From contig NZ_VLKO01000014.1 of the NCBI RefSeq assembly GCF_007830355.1, positions 1 to 42,392 of the forward strand: DNA of 42,392 bases, read 5' to 3'. This document shows positions 16,755 through 24,187 of this stretch, piece after piece. The notes under the pieces were generated by a model. The model had not been told where the DNA came from, made no database searches, and saw only the letters and a list, made by a program, of their open reading frames with translations. Numbering within the stretch: position 1 is the first letter of the stretch; every line of letters starts with the position of its first letter. Both the position numbers and the translations under genes were made by a program. The DNA is from Flavobacterium tiangeerense (GTDB lineage Bacteria > Bacteroidota > Bacteroidia > Flavobacteriales > Flavobacteriaceae).

Positions 16755-16976
16755 TTAAACTGTTTTTTGAGCTGTGTTTTTAGAATATTTGTACCCTGCA
16801 AAAATAGCCACTAGTGCCATTGGCAAAAGGTAATCATCTATTGGTGCTGCAGGAGCATCAGTTCCTTCTAGTCCATCGGCTGTACCATCAGTGTCTCCCG
16901 GAGTTTGTGCTACCATAGTAACACTAGAGAGTATAAAAAAAGCAACGATATAAAATTGTATTACTATGTTTTTCAT
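16755..16976 (-). CDS. Small secreted protein with PIDD motif and C-terminal anchor
   Basis: This 73-residue protein has a signal peptide (about 1-23, ending MVAQ), a short Asp/Gly/Thr/Ala-rich spacer, the motif PIDDY, one hydrophobic helix (LLPMALVAIFAGY) and a lysine-containing tail. It has the same build as the protein at 539-751 but a different spacer. It follows the large T9SS substrate by 50 bases on the same strand, probably on one transcript. A PID-CTERM/exosortase F sorting role is my suspicion from the motif; the function is otherwise unknown. Confidence 0.75.
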   Translation of the reverse strand: MKNIVIQFYIVAFFILSSVTMVAQTPGDTDGTADGLEGTDAPAAPIDDYLLPMALVAIFAGYKYSKNTAQKTV

Positions 16977-17026
16977 GATTTAATTTTAAAATTTTAATTC
17001 TAGTATCTGTTTTTATTGGCTACAGC

Positions 17027-19813
17027 CTAAAAAATAGCTTTTTTAGTTACCGTTTTATTGTCCTCTGAAGTAATTTGGATTAAAACAGCTTGTTTGCTTG
17101 CCGTAACGTTTTTGATACTTGCTTTATTTGAATTTACGTCTTTTTGTTCTGCAATTAAAACGCCTCTTATATCAAAAACACGGATGTTTTTGATAGCATT
17201 TTTTCCTGTAGATACGTTTAAAGTTCCATTTTGATTGAATACAATTACACTATTTTCATCAAAGTTAGGAGTGCTGATATCTAAAGTTTGGTTGTTTTTG
17301 AAAGCAATTTCGAAACGGTTTTTAAAAGTGCCCGCTTCACTGGTAAATGTGTATGAACCTGTTTTAAGGTTTTGCTCTGTTCCTGCTTTTAGATCTTTAA
17401 GTACAATTTCTTGGTTACCTAAAAACAAACCGTCTACCTTGTCTATAGCAATGGTAAAACTACCTGCAAGTTCTGTTTTAAAACTTAAAGGAACAATGTC
17501 ACTAGAATCAAATGGTAATCCTTTGGCTTGAATAACAAATTCTTCTCCTTTTAAAGAACTGGTTAGAGCAGTTTCATTATCATTGATGTATCTTCCGTCT
17601 AATGTATTGTCAATTTCGCTAGTGGCGCCATCCATGTAAGCAACCATCATTTGGTTTACTGATTCAGTACCTTTAGATAGATTCAACCAGATTCTGTTTT
17701 TCTCAGTTGTAGTAGTTTTTAGTATTTGATTTGAATTGTTGGCAGTACGCATTGCATTGGTAAATGCAACTAAATTTGAAGTTGTTTTTACAATAAATCC
17801 TTGTCCTACTTGAATAGTTCCGTTAGGCGTGATTCCGCCATTACCTGGTGTTCCAACAGCTCCTGCCATTGTATAAGTGGCGTATGCAGTTCCTGCAGCA
17901 GCATTTGTTTTTCTCCAAAAATACAACGGTTCTGTAAGGTTATTAGCAGTGATAAAAGCATCGGCACTAATGGTAGATGGATAAGGATTTCCTACTGCAT
18001 TAAAAGTTCCTGTAGTCAAACCAGAAACAGAGATGTTTCCATTGTTTGGAACCCCTCTAAAGATTCCGCTCCAGATAGTAGGAGTGGTAGGATGATCATT
18101 TGGAACACGAATTAAGTATCCATTTCCTGTTACAAAATCAGTAGTAGCTGGAGTAGCCACTGGTACATAAATGTTTGTAGTAGGATTGTATGTATAAAAA
18201 CGATTATCTAATGTATTAGGTGAAAAAGCTTTTAATTTTTGACCGCTTACTGGTGAAGACCATAAGCCGTAATCTAAAAGCATCAATGAAGCTCCACTTC
18301 GGTTGATGGTTATTGCGCCAGTATTGATATTGGTAGTCCCATTTTGGATAAGATTTGCATTATTTTCGAGAACGAATGAAGATTCTGTACCGTTATTAAA
18401 TAAATTATTTGCCACAGAAAGATTATTTCCTGATTTCACTGTTACTGTACTTCCAGAGTCAATGGTTAAATTACCTGCAAGACCTCTATTGCTGTTGATG
18501 TTGATGCTACTGCTGTTAAGAGTCACGTTGTTAGGAATCCCAGCCCCAGCTGTTGTTGAATTGCCAGTCCATTCGTTTCCTACATTGGAACCGCCAATAA
18601 CGCCATTGTATACTAGACTTGAAGCAGTACCATAAGTAGGAGCGGCACCTGCAAGTAATCCAGTTGAATTTAATCGTAGTGTTCCATTGATAGAAGGTGT
18701 GCCTGAAAGTGTAAGGATTCCATTTGTTGCTAATGTAGCTCCAGCATTTACAGTAGTACTTCCTAACAATGTTTGAGATTGGTTAAAAGTAACTCCGTTT
18801 GTATTTGCTATGATTGCATTTGTATTTGCAGTAAAAGTAAGTGTTCCTGAATTGTTGATGGTTTGCGCTGTTGCACCATTAAATGTTAAAGATCCAGCTG
18901 CAGTTGCAGGACTAAAAGTCAATGTTTGCCCTGTAGCTATATTAACATTTCCTTTGATTGAAACTGCTGAGGTAAGATTCATGTTGAGAATCCCAGTGGT
19001 AATTGTTAGGTTGTCTATTGATAAAACCGCTCCTCCAGTAGGACTCTGGTTATATCCCGTGGCGGCAATTTCAAGATTTGGGTAAGTTCTTCCTGAAAAA
19101 GCAGAAGATATGTTTCCAATTATTTTAAACAAACTTCCTGTTTGAAAAACTACTACTGATGCAGGTTGAGTTTTTTGAAAAGGGTTTGAACCAGCTGCCT
19201 GAATAAAAGTAGATCCACTTGCAAAAATAACACTGTTGCTTGTTCCATTACCAAAAATGCTACCTGTACTATTTGTACTTTGCGTAAGTGTTGCGCCATT
19301 TGTGAAAGTTAAACCACTTGCATCAGCAGCAGTTATGGTGTTTATAGTATTTGCTGTTGCGCTTGAAAATGTCATAGAACCGGCAACGATTCCAGTTGCT
19401 CCTGTGCCAATAGCAATAGTCAAAGGGAAAGCACCTCCTGTAATGGCCACGTTAAGTTGAGAACCACTTTCAACAGAAAAATCTGCTCCGCTTAGACCGT
19501 TAGTGATGGTTAGGATTTTTGCGGGTGTAGCTGATGTGTTTAAAGTTACATTAGTATTTGCTGCAACTGTAAGACCTACTATAGTTTGTGTAGGTACATC
19601 GGTTACGGTAGTTGTAGCACCGTTATTGAAAACTAAAATATCATTTGCTGCTGGCGTATCTCTGCTAGGGGACCAGTTTGCTGCAAGACCAAAAGAGGCG
19701 CTACCTGTTTGGTTCCACGTGTAGGTAGTTTGTGCGTTAAGTGATGAACTCAGGCTCAAGCCCAAAAAGGTGAGTAACACAAACAAAACATTGTTGAGTA
19801 AAGTTTTTTTCAT
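17027..19813 (-). CDS. Large cell-surface protein with beta-helix-like repeats and T9SS C-terminal signal
   Basis: This 928-residue protein has a signal peptide (about 1-27), then some 500 residues of Thr/Ser/Asn/Gly-rich irregular repeats of the kind that fold as right-handed parallel beta-helices (recurring LTFTNGA, TGSIFGNG, LTIDSGS patterns), a region with WSSPVSGQKLKAFSP and GNPYPSTI typical of flavobacterial surface proteins, and a C-terminal part beginning RIWLNLSK that ends in a T9SS sorting domain (NGTLNVSTG, IKNIRVFDIRG, KKAIF). I judge it to be the type C (ChiA-like) signal; that subtype is from memory. It would be secreted across the outer membrane. Ligand and role (adhesion, polymer binding) are unknown. 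Codon and composition bias create long antisense ORFs on the other strand. Confidence 0.85.
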   Translation of the reverse strand: MKKTLLNNVLFVLLTFLGLSLSSSLNAQTTYTWNQTGSASFGLAANWSPSRDTPAANDILVFNNGATTTVTDVPTQTIVGLTVAANTNVTLNTSATPAKILTITNGLSGADFSVESGSQLNVAITGGAFPLTIAIGTGATGIVAGSMTFSSATANTINTITAADASGLTFTNGATLTQSTNSTGSIFGNGTSNSVIFASGSTFIQAAGSNPFQKTQPASVVVFQTGSLFKIIGNISSAFSGRTYPNLEIAATGYNQSPTGGAVLSIDNLTITTGILNMNLTSAVSIKGNVNIATGQTLTFSPATAAGSLTFNGATAQTINNSGTLTFTANTNAIIANTNGVTFNQSQTLLGSTTVNAGATLATNGILTLSGTPSINGTLRLNSTGLLAGAAPTYGTASSLVYNGVIGGSNVGNEWTGNSTTAGAGIPNNVTLNSSSININSNRGLAGNLTIDSGSTVTVKSGNNLSVANNLFNNGTESSFVLENNANLIQNGTTNINTGAITINRSGASLMLLDYGLWSSPVSGQKLKAFSPNTLDNRFYTYNPTTNIYVPVATPATTDFVTGNGYLIRVPNDHPTTPTIWSGIFRGVPNNGNISVSGLTTGTFNAVGNPYPSTISADAFITANNLTEPLYFWRKTNAAAGTAYATYTMAGAVGTPGNGGITPNGTIQVGQGFIVKTTSNLVAFTNAMRTANNSNQILKTTTTEKNRIWLNLSKGTESVNQMMVAYMDGATSEIDNTLDGRYINDNETALTSSLKGEEFVIQAKGLPFDSSDIVPLSFKTELAGSFTIAIDKVDGLFLGNQEIVLKDLKAGTEQNLKTGSYTFTSEAGTFKNRFEIAFKNNQTLDISTPNFDENSVIVFNQNGTLNVSTGKNAIKNIRVFDIRGVLIAEQKDVNSNKASIKNVTASKQAVLIQITSEDNKTVTKKAIF

Positions 19814-19930
19814 AGAAAAAGTAATAAATAAGTGTTAGTTAGTTTCATTCAAATAATTAAAATAAGGATAGGCATTCTATAATCACAGAGCGCGTATTCT
19901 CATATTATTTACTTTTAAATATTTGAAGGC

Positions 19931-19938
19931 CAAATATA
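19931..19938 (-). promoter_or_regulatory. Candidate -7 box (TATATTTG) of the T9SS substrate gene
   Basis: An exact TAnnTTTG match on the minus strand; a TTG lies 16 bases upstream, slightly closer than usual. Predicted leader about 110 bases. Confidence 0.45.
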
Positions 19939-20097
19939 TTACTAATAATATTGACAACGCAATCGGTATGTTAATTTATTGTAAATTTTGGTCGGATTTA
20001 ACGTGCTTTACTACGATATGTTTTTTTAAAATTTTTGGTTTTATTGGCATTCAAGTGCTTTGATGAACAAAGCTTTTACTACAAGTCAAAAAATCAC

Positions 20098-20105
20098 TAA
20101 ATTTG
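20098..20105 (+). promoter_or_regulatory. Candidate -7 box (TAAATTTG) of queD-lpxH
   Basis: An exact TAnnTTTG match ending 18 bases before the queD ATG. Confidence 0.5.
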
Positions 20106-20123
20106 CCTCAAAATTAAACTCCG

Positions 20124-20588
20124 ATGAGCAATATCAGAATTACAAAACAATTTAGTTTCGAGACCGGTCATGCCTTGTATGGCTACGATGGCAAATGTAA
20201 AAATGTTCATGGACATAGTTATAAATTGTCAGTAACCGTAATTGGTACGCCAATTACAGACCGTTCTAATGTGAAATTCGGAATGGTAATTGACTTTACG
20301 GATTTAAAAAAAATTGTAAAAGAAGAAATTGTAGATCAGTTTGATCACGCTACAGTTTTCAACGGTACTACACCACATATTGATTTGGCTAATGAGTTGA
20401 TCGCCCGCGGGCATCATGTTATTCTAGTTGATTATCAACCCACAAGTGAGAACATGGTTATTGATTTTGCGCAACGCATCAGTAATAGACTTCCAGAAGG
20501 TATTGCGCTGTTTTCGTTAAAATTACAAGAGACCGAATCCTCTTTTGCAGAATGGTATGCCAGTGATAATGTAAAATCCATTTTGTAA
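20124..20588 (+). CDS. queD: 6-carboxytetrahydropterin synthase (QueD/PTPS family)
   Basis: QueD converts dihydroneopterin triphosphate to 6-carboxy-5,6,7,8-tetrahydropterin on the way to queuosine. The product is 154 residues with zinc ligands His16 (FETGHALYG), His29 and His31 (NVHGHSYKL) and the catalytic Cys25 in DGKCKNVHGH. The C-terminus has KLQETESSFAEW, with the pterin-anchoring Glu. Members of this fold can also make 6-pyruvoyltetrahydropterin; the QueD reading is favoured by the Cys spacing and bacterial setting. Other queuosine genes are not in the window. It is followed by lpxH after four bases. Confidence 0.9.
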   Translation: MSNIRITKQFSFETGHALYGYDGKCKNVHGHSYKLSVTVIGTPITDRSNVKFGMVIDFTDLKKIVKEEIVDQFDHATVFNGTTPHIDLANELIARGHHVILVDYQPTSENMVIDFAQRISNRLPEGIALFSLKLQETESSFAEWYASDNVKSIL

Positions 20589-20592
20589 CTTC

Positions 20593-21351
20593 ATGCAATT
20601 ACCCAACAACAAAAAAATATATTTTGCGTCTGATCAGCATTTTGGTGCTCCTACGCCTGAGCTGAGTTATCCACGAGAACAAAAGTTTGTAGCGTGGCTT
20701 GATGAAATTAAAAGTGATGCTGAAGCTCTTTTTTTATTAGGCGATTTATTTGATTTTTGGTTCGAATATAAAACCGTTGTCCCAAAAGGTTTCATCCGTG
20801 TTTTGGGTAAACTAGCAGAACTTCGTGATTCTGGAATTCCTATTTATTTCTTCGTGGGAAATCATGATTTGTGGATGGAAGATTATTTCCAGAAGGAATT
20901 GAACATTCCTGTTTTTCATGACAATCAAGAATACACTTTTGGGGATAAAACATTTCTTATTGGCCACGGAGACGGCAAAGGTCCTGGTGATAAGGGTTAC
21001 AAACGCATGAAAAAAGTATTTACCAATCCGTTTTTCAAATGGCTTTTCAGGTGGTTGCATCCGGATATTGGAGTGAAATTGGCACAATATTTATCGGTCA
21101 AAAACAAACTGATTTCAGGTGATGAAGATGTGACTTTTCTTGGCGAAGACAAAGAATGGCTTATTCTGTATTCCAAAAGGAAACTAGAAACCAAGCACTA
21201 CAATTACCTTATTTTTGGTCACCGCCATTTACCGATGAAAGTTTCCGTTGGTAAAAATGCAGAGTATGTCAACTTAGGAGATTGGATTGTATATTTTACC
21301 TATGGCGTTTTTGATGGTGAGAATTTTGAAATTAAAAAGTACGATAAGTAA
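20593..21351 (+). CDS. lpxH: UDP-2,3-diacylglucosamine diphosphatase
   Basis: LpxH hydrolyses UDP-2,3-diacylglucosamine to lipid X in lipid A synthesis at the inner membrane. The product is 252 residues, with the calcineurin-like metal motifs SDQHFG, GDLFDFWFEY, GNHD (VGNHDLWM), GHGDGKGPGDKGYKRM and GHRHLPM in the right order. The second-to-last GHGD segment with the Arg-containing tail is typical of LpxH, and a shuffled family member (LpxI) is ruled out. It is probably cotranscribed with queD, which has no known functional link. Confidence 0.93.
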   Translation: MQLPNNKKIYFASDQHFGAPTPELSYPREQKFVAWLDEIKSDAEALFLLGDLFDFWFEYKTVVPKGFIRVLGKLAELRDSGIPIYFFVGNHDLWMEDYFQKELNIPVFHDNQEYTFGDKTFLIGHGDGKGPGDKGYKRMKKVFTNPFFKWLFRWLHPDIGVKLAQYLSVKNKLISGDEDVTFLGEDKEWLILYSKRKLETKHYNYLIFGHRHLPMKVSVGKNAEYVNLGDWIVYFTYGVFDGENFEIKKYDK

Positions 21352-21391
21352 TCATTTTTCATCCTAATTGGGTTAACAGTCATGTAAATAT

Positions 21392-21721
21392 TCAGTGACT
21401 GGATACCAATTTTAATCCAATGATGGAGCTTATTAAAGTGGTGATGAAAAATATCCTCCAGAAATCAGCGGGTTCTTTGAATATAAAAATCCCAACAAGA
21501 ACGGTTCCTACTGCGCCAATTCCTGTCCATACGGCATAAGCAGTTCCTATGGGTAATGTTTGAGAGGCTTTATATAGTAATAACATGCTTATAGATAAGC
21601 ACACTAAAAACCCTATCAACCATATTGTTGCTGTAGCACCCGAACTTTCTTTGGCTTTGCCTAAACAGGTTGCAAAACCTATTTCAAAAAGACCTCCAAT
21701 TACCAGTAAGATCCAATTCAT
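21392..21721 (-). CDS. SMR family exporter, Gdx/SugE type
   Basis: This 109-residue, four-helix protein has the essential proton/substrate-coupling Glu13 (GGLFEIGFA) and the signature GTAYAVWTGIGAVGT (about 58-72) that marks the SMR family. The sequence is closest in pattern to SugE/Gdx guanidinium exporters rather than EmrE drug pumps, which is an inference from the motif. No guanidine riboswitch is evident. It starts two bases after the stop of the CPA2 antiporter gene on the same strand, so the two are probably one operon. Confidence 0.85.
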   Translation of the reverse strand: MNWILLVIGGLFEIGFATCLGKAKESSGATATIWLIGFLVCLSISMLLLYKASQTLPIGTAYAVWTGIGAVGTVLVGIFIFKEPADFWRIFFITTLISSIIGLKLVSSH

Positions 21722-21723
21722 AA

Positions 21724-23991
21724 TTATTGCTTAACAATTAATACCGAAGGAACGCCACTCAACCAAGTACTTCTTGAATCTACAAGTGCTTTCCAGCTCT
21801 CAAGGCTAATAAGCATTAAATCTTGCTGATCTAAGAAATCTTTTTTAATGATTTTATCTGTTATTAAGCTTATGTTGTTCGGAAATTGTTGCTCTAGTGA
21901 TTGGATGGCGCTATTCATCACAAAATTAGTATTTAATTTTCCATTGACATCTAAGAGTATAATTTTACAATTATTATTGTAAATTAATTTTTGTACATAG
22001 TCCATTAAAAAATAATCCTCAGAACTAAAAATGGGAATAAAAAGTTGGTTTACTTGTTGTAAATCTTTGTCAATAAGGATACCAATTGGCATTTTTGTTT
22101 TGGATAAGATTTGTCTTGTTCTTTCATCAAATGGTGAATTTTCAAACAAGCCTTCTTTACCAGTAAACTTATCTATTAAACGATCAGGGTTAATGATTCT
22201 GGTGGTAAACCCGATAACTTTCCCTAGGATAGTACCTTCAAAAATAGATTTTCCTAAACCTATCAGCAGTAAATCATAATCTCCTTGATTAGCAACATCA
22301 GCAATTTCAGTTTCAATATCTGTGGTGGCCTTGAAGATGGTCGTGATTTCTTGTTTTAGAATTTGAGATTCTTCAACCAAAGGGTGAAAACTGTTTTTTT
22401 CTTTGTCCTCTAAATTAAAACTATGTACTTCATCACTCAGAGACAGGTGCATAACGGTAACAGCGGTGTTTTTTTGTTTTTTTACCAAGCTATTTGCAAT
22501 TCGAAGTAACGATTTTCCTTTTTCATTGTTCCCAAAAGAAATCAGTATACGGAACTTTGTGTCATCTGAAGATTCTACATGCTCACCGCCATCTTTTGTG
22601 TTGAAAATATAGTTGATTAAATCAAGTGCAGGTCCCGTCATAAAAGTAGTGACCAATGCCATAATTACCATCATTGTAAATATCTCAGGAGTAAGTACCT
22701 TGAGTTCTAGACCAATATTTAATACAATCAACTCCATCAATCCTCGGGTGTTCATCAAGGCGCCTATTGTAAAACTATCGCGCCAACTTTGACCCACAAA
22801 TTTTGCTGCTAGTGCGCTGCCAAAAAACTTACCTACAACGGCTACAAGAATTATGAAACCCGTTATTTTCCATAAATAAGGGTCGTTTATAAGTCCTATT
22901 TCAGTTTTTAATCCAGTAAAAACAAAGAATAAAGGTAAGAGTAAAATTAGGGCAACATCTTCTACTTTTTCTATAAATATTGTTCTAAATTTAGGTACAT
23001 CTGGCATGATGGCTCCTGCCATAAAAGCTCCAAAAAGAGCATGAATTCCAATTACTTCCGTTGCATAAGAGGATACAATTAATACCAAAAAAAAGATGGC
23101 TACAACAGGTTTTACAATACTGTCTTTGGTTCCATATAGATCACCAATTCTTTTTAAAAAAGGTTTAACGATATAGATCATCGCAGCAACATAAAGTACT
23201 GCAAGCATGATAATGTATAGTGAACTGACAAAGGTTCCCGCTTTTACAATTGCAATTACTACTGCTAAAATACACCAAGCAGTAATGTCATCTGCTGCAG
23301 CGCAGGTAATAACAATGGCTCCTAACTTAGTTTTATGTATGCCTCTTTCTTGCACAATTCGCGCCAGTACTGGAAAAGCAGTAATGCTCAGTGCAATACC
23401 CATGAACAAACTGAAAGACAAAAATTTCACTCCTTCTGGAGCAAATTGATTATACACAAAATAGGCGAGTCCTATACCTAGCGTAAACGGAATGATAATA
23501 CTGGCGTGGCTGATAACAATGGCTTCGTTTGCTTTGTTTTTTAAAACTTTTAAATCCAGCTCCATACCTATTACAAACATAAAAAGGATAAGTCCTATCT
23601 GGCTTAAAAATTTTAAGTTTCCAAGAGAAGCAACAGGAAATAATGCTGCAGATACTTCAGGGAAATACAAACCTAATAAAGAGGGTCCCAAAACAATACC
23701 TGCAATAATTTCTCCAATTACTGAGGGTTGACCTATTTTTTTAAAAATCCAACCAAATATACGTGCAACCAGAATGATAGTTATGATTTGCGCTAATAAT
23801 ATGGCTAATGGATCCTGAAAATTATGAAGCATAGAGGCTATGAAATCTCCCCAAGATCCTTTGTCACTAATTGGGGATACAATTGTTTCATTAGCTTCGA
23901 GCGTTTTTCCTTTATTGATAATGAGATACATAAAAAAGAAAAACACACTGTTTACCATCAAATAAAAAATGGAGTTTTTATGCTTTTTCAT
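21724..23991 (-). CDS. CPA2 family cation:proton antiporter with C-terminal USP-like domain
   Basis: From the ATG at 23991 the protein has 755 residues. After a short N-terminal extension (one helix and an acidic loop) there are about 12 transmembrane segments (about 55-445) with the CPA2 pattern GQPSVIGEIIAGIVLGPS, a GMELDL segment, ITCAAADDITAW with the paired acidic residues of the ion site, and MNTRGLMELIVLNIG. The remaining 300 residues are a soluble cytoplasmic part with two weak universal-stress-like halves (LISFGNNEKGKSLLRIA; IGILIDKDL). It exchanges Na+ or K+ for protons across the inner membrane; the ion is not determined by sequence. A TTG five codons earlier is an alternative start. 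The SMR exporter follows in the operon. Confidence 0.9.
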   Translation of the reverse strand: MKKHKNSIFYLMVNSVFFFFMYLIINKGKTLEANETIVSPISDKGSWGDFIASMLHNFQDPLAILLAQIITIILVARIFGWIFKKIGQPSVIGEIIAGIVLGPSLLGLYFPEVSAALFPVASLGNLKFLSQIGLILFMFVIGMELDLKVLKNKANEAIVISHASIIIPFTLGIGLAYFVYNQFAPEGVKFLSFSLFMGIALSITAFPVLARIVQERGIHKTKLGAIVITCAAADDITAWCILAVVIAIVKAGTFVSSLYIIMLAVLYVAAMIYIVKPFLKRIGDLYGTKDSIVKPVVAIFFLVLIVSSYATEVIGIHALFGAFMAGAIMPDVPKFRTIFIEKVEDVALILLLPLFFVFTGLKTEIGLINDPYLWKITGFIILVAVVGKFFGSALAAKFVGQSWRDSFTIGALMNTRGLMELIVLNIGLELKVLTPEIFTMMVIMALVTTFMTGPALDLINYIFNTKDGGEHVESSDDTKFRILISFGNNEKGKSLLRIANSLVKKQKNTAVTVMHLSLSDEVHSFNLEDKEKNSFHPLVEESQILKQEITTIFKATTDIETEIADVANQGDYDLLLIGLGKSIFEGTILGKVIGFTTRIINPDRLIDKFTGKEGLFENSPFDERTRQILSKTKMPIGILIDKDLQQVNQLFIPIFSSEDYFLMDYVQKLIYNNNCKIILLDVNGKLNTNFVMNSAIQSLEQQFPNNISLITDKIIKKDFLDQQDLMLISLESWKALVDSRSTWLSGVPSVLIVKQ

Positions 23992-24160
23992 AGGCTTAGG
24001 ATACAAAATATTTTTTTAAAAGTAACAAAGATGATGAAACCAAATGTATAAATTTTACAGTTTAAAATTAATTAATTGTAAATATAAAAAACAGCACTTA
24101 AAATACTGTAAACACGCGAAAAACTTTTGTGTATAACTCATGATTTGTAGTCGATTTAAT

Positions 24161-24168
24161 TACCTTTG
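24161..24168 (+). promoter_or_regulatory. Candidate -7 box (TACCTTTG) of the RND transporter gene
   Basis: An exact TAnnTTTG match 19 bases before the ATG at 24188, predicting a leader of about a dozen bases. Confidence 0.5.
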
Positions 24169-24187
24169 CGCCCAATAAATAGGAAAT

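Larger units (their letters stand above)
19814..20123. other. Divergent intergenic region between the T9SS substrate and queD
   Basis: The region has no gene I can support. It holds the candidate -7 boxes of both neighbours (19931-19938 on the minus strand, 20098-20105 on the plus strand), leaving a leader of about 110 bases for the surface protein gene. A small CTTTG/CAAAG inverted repeat lies near 20058-20072. Confidence 0.6.

Noticed and set aside
17235..19724. Several long plus-strand ORFs opposite the T9SS substrate
   Set aside because: They are antisense shadows created by the repeated Thr/Ser/Asn codons of the surface protein and are valine/leucine-rich without recognisable motifs.
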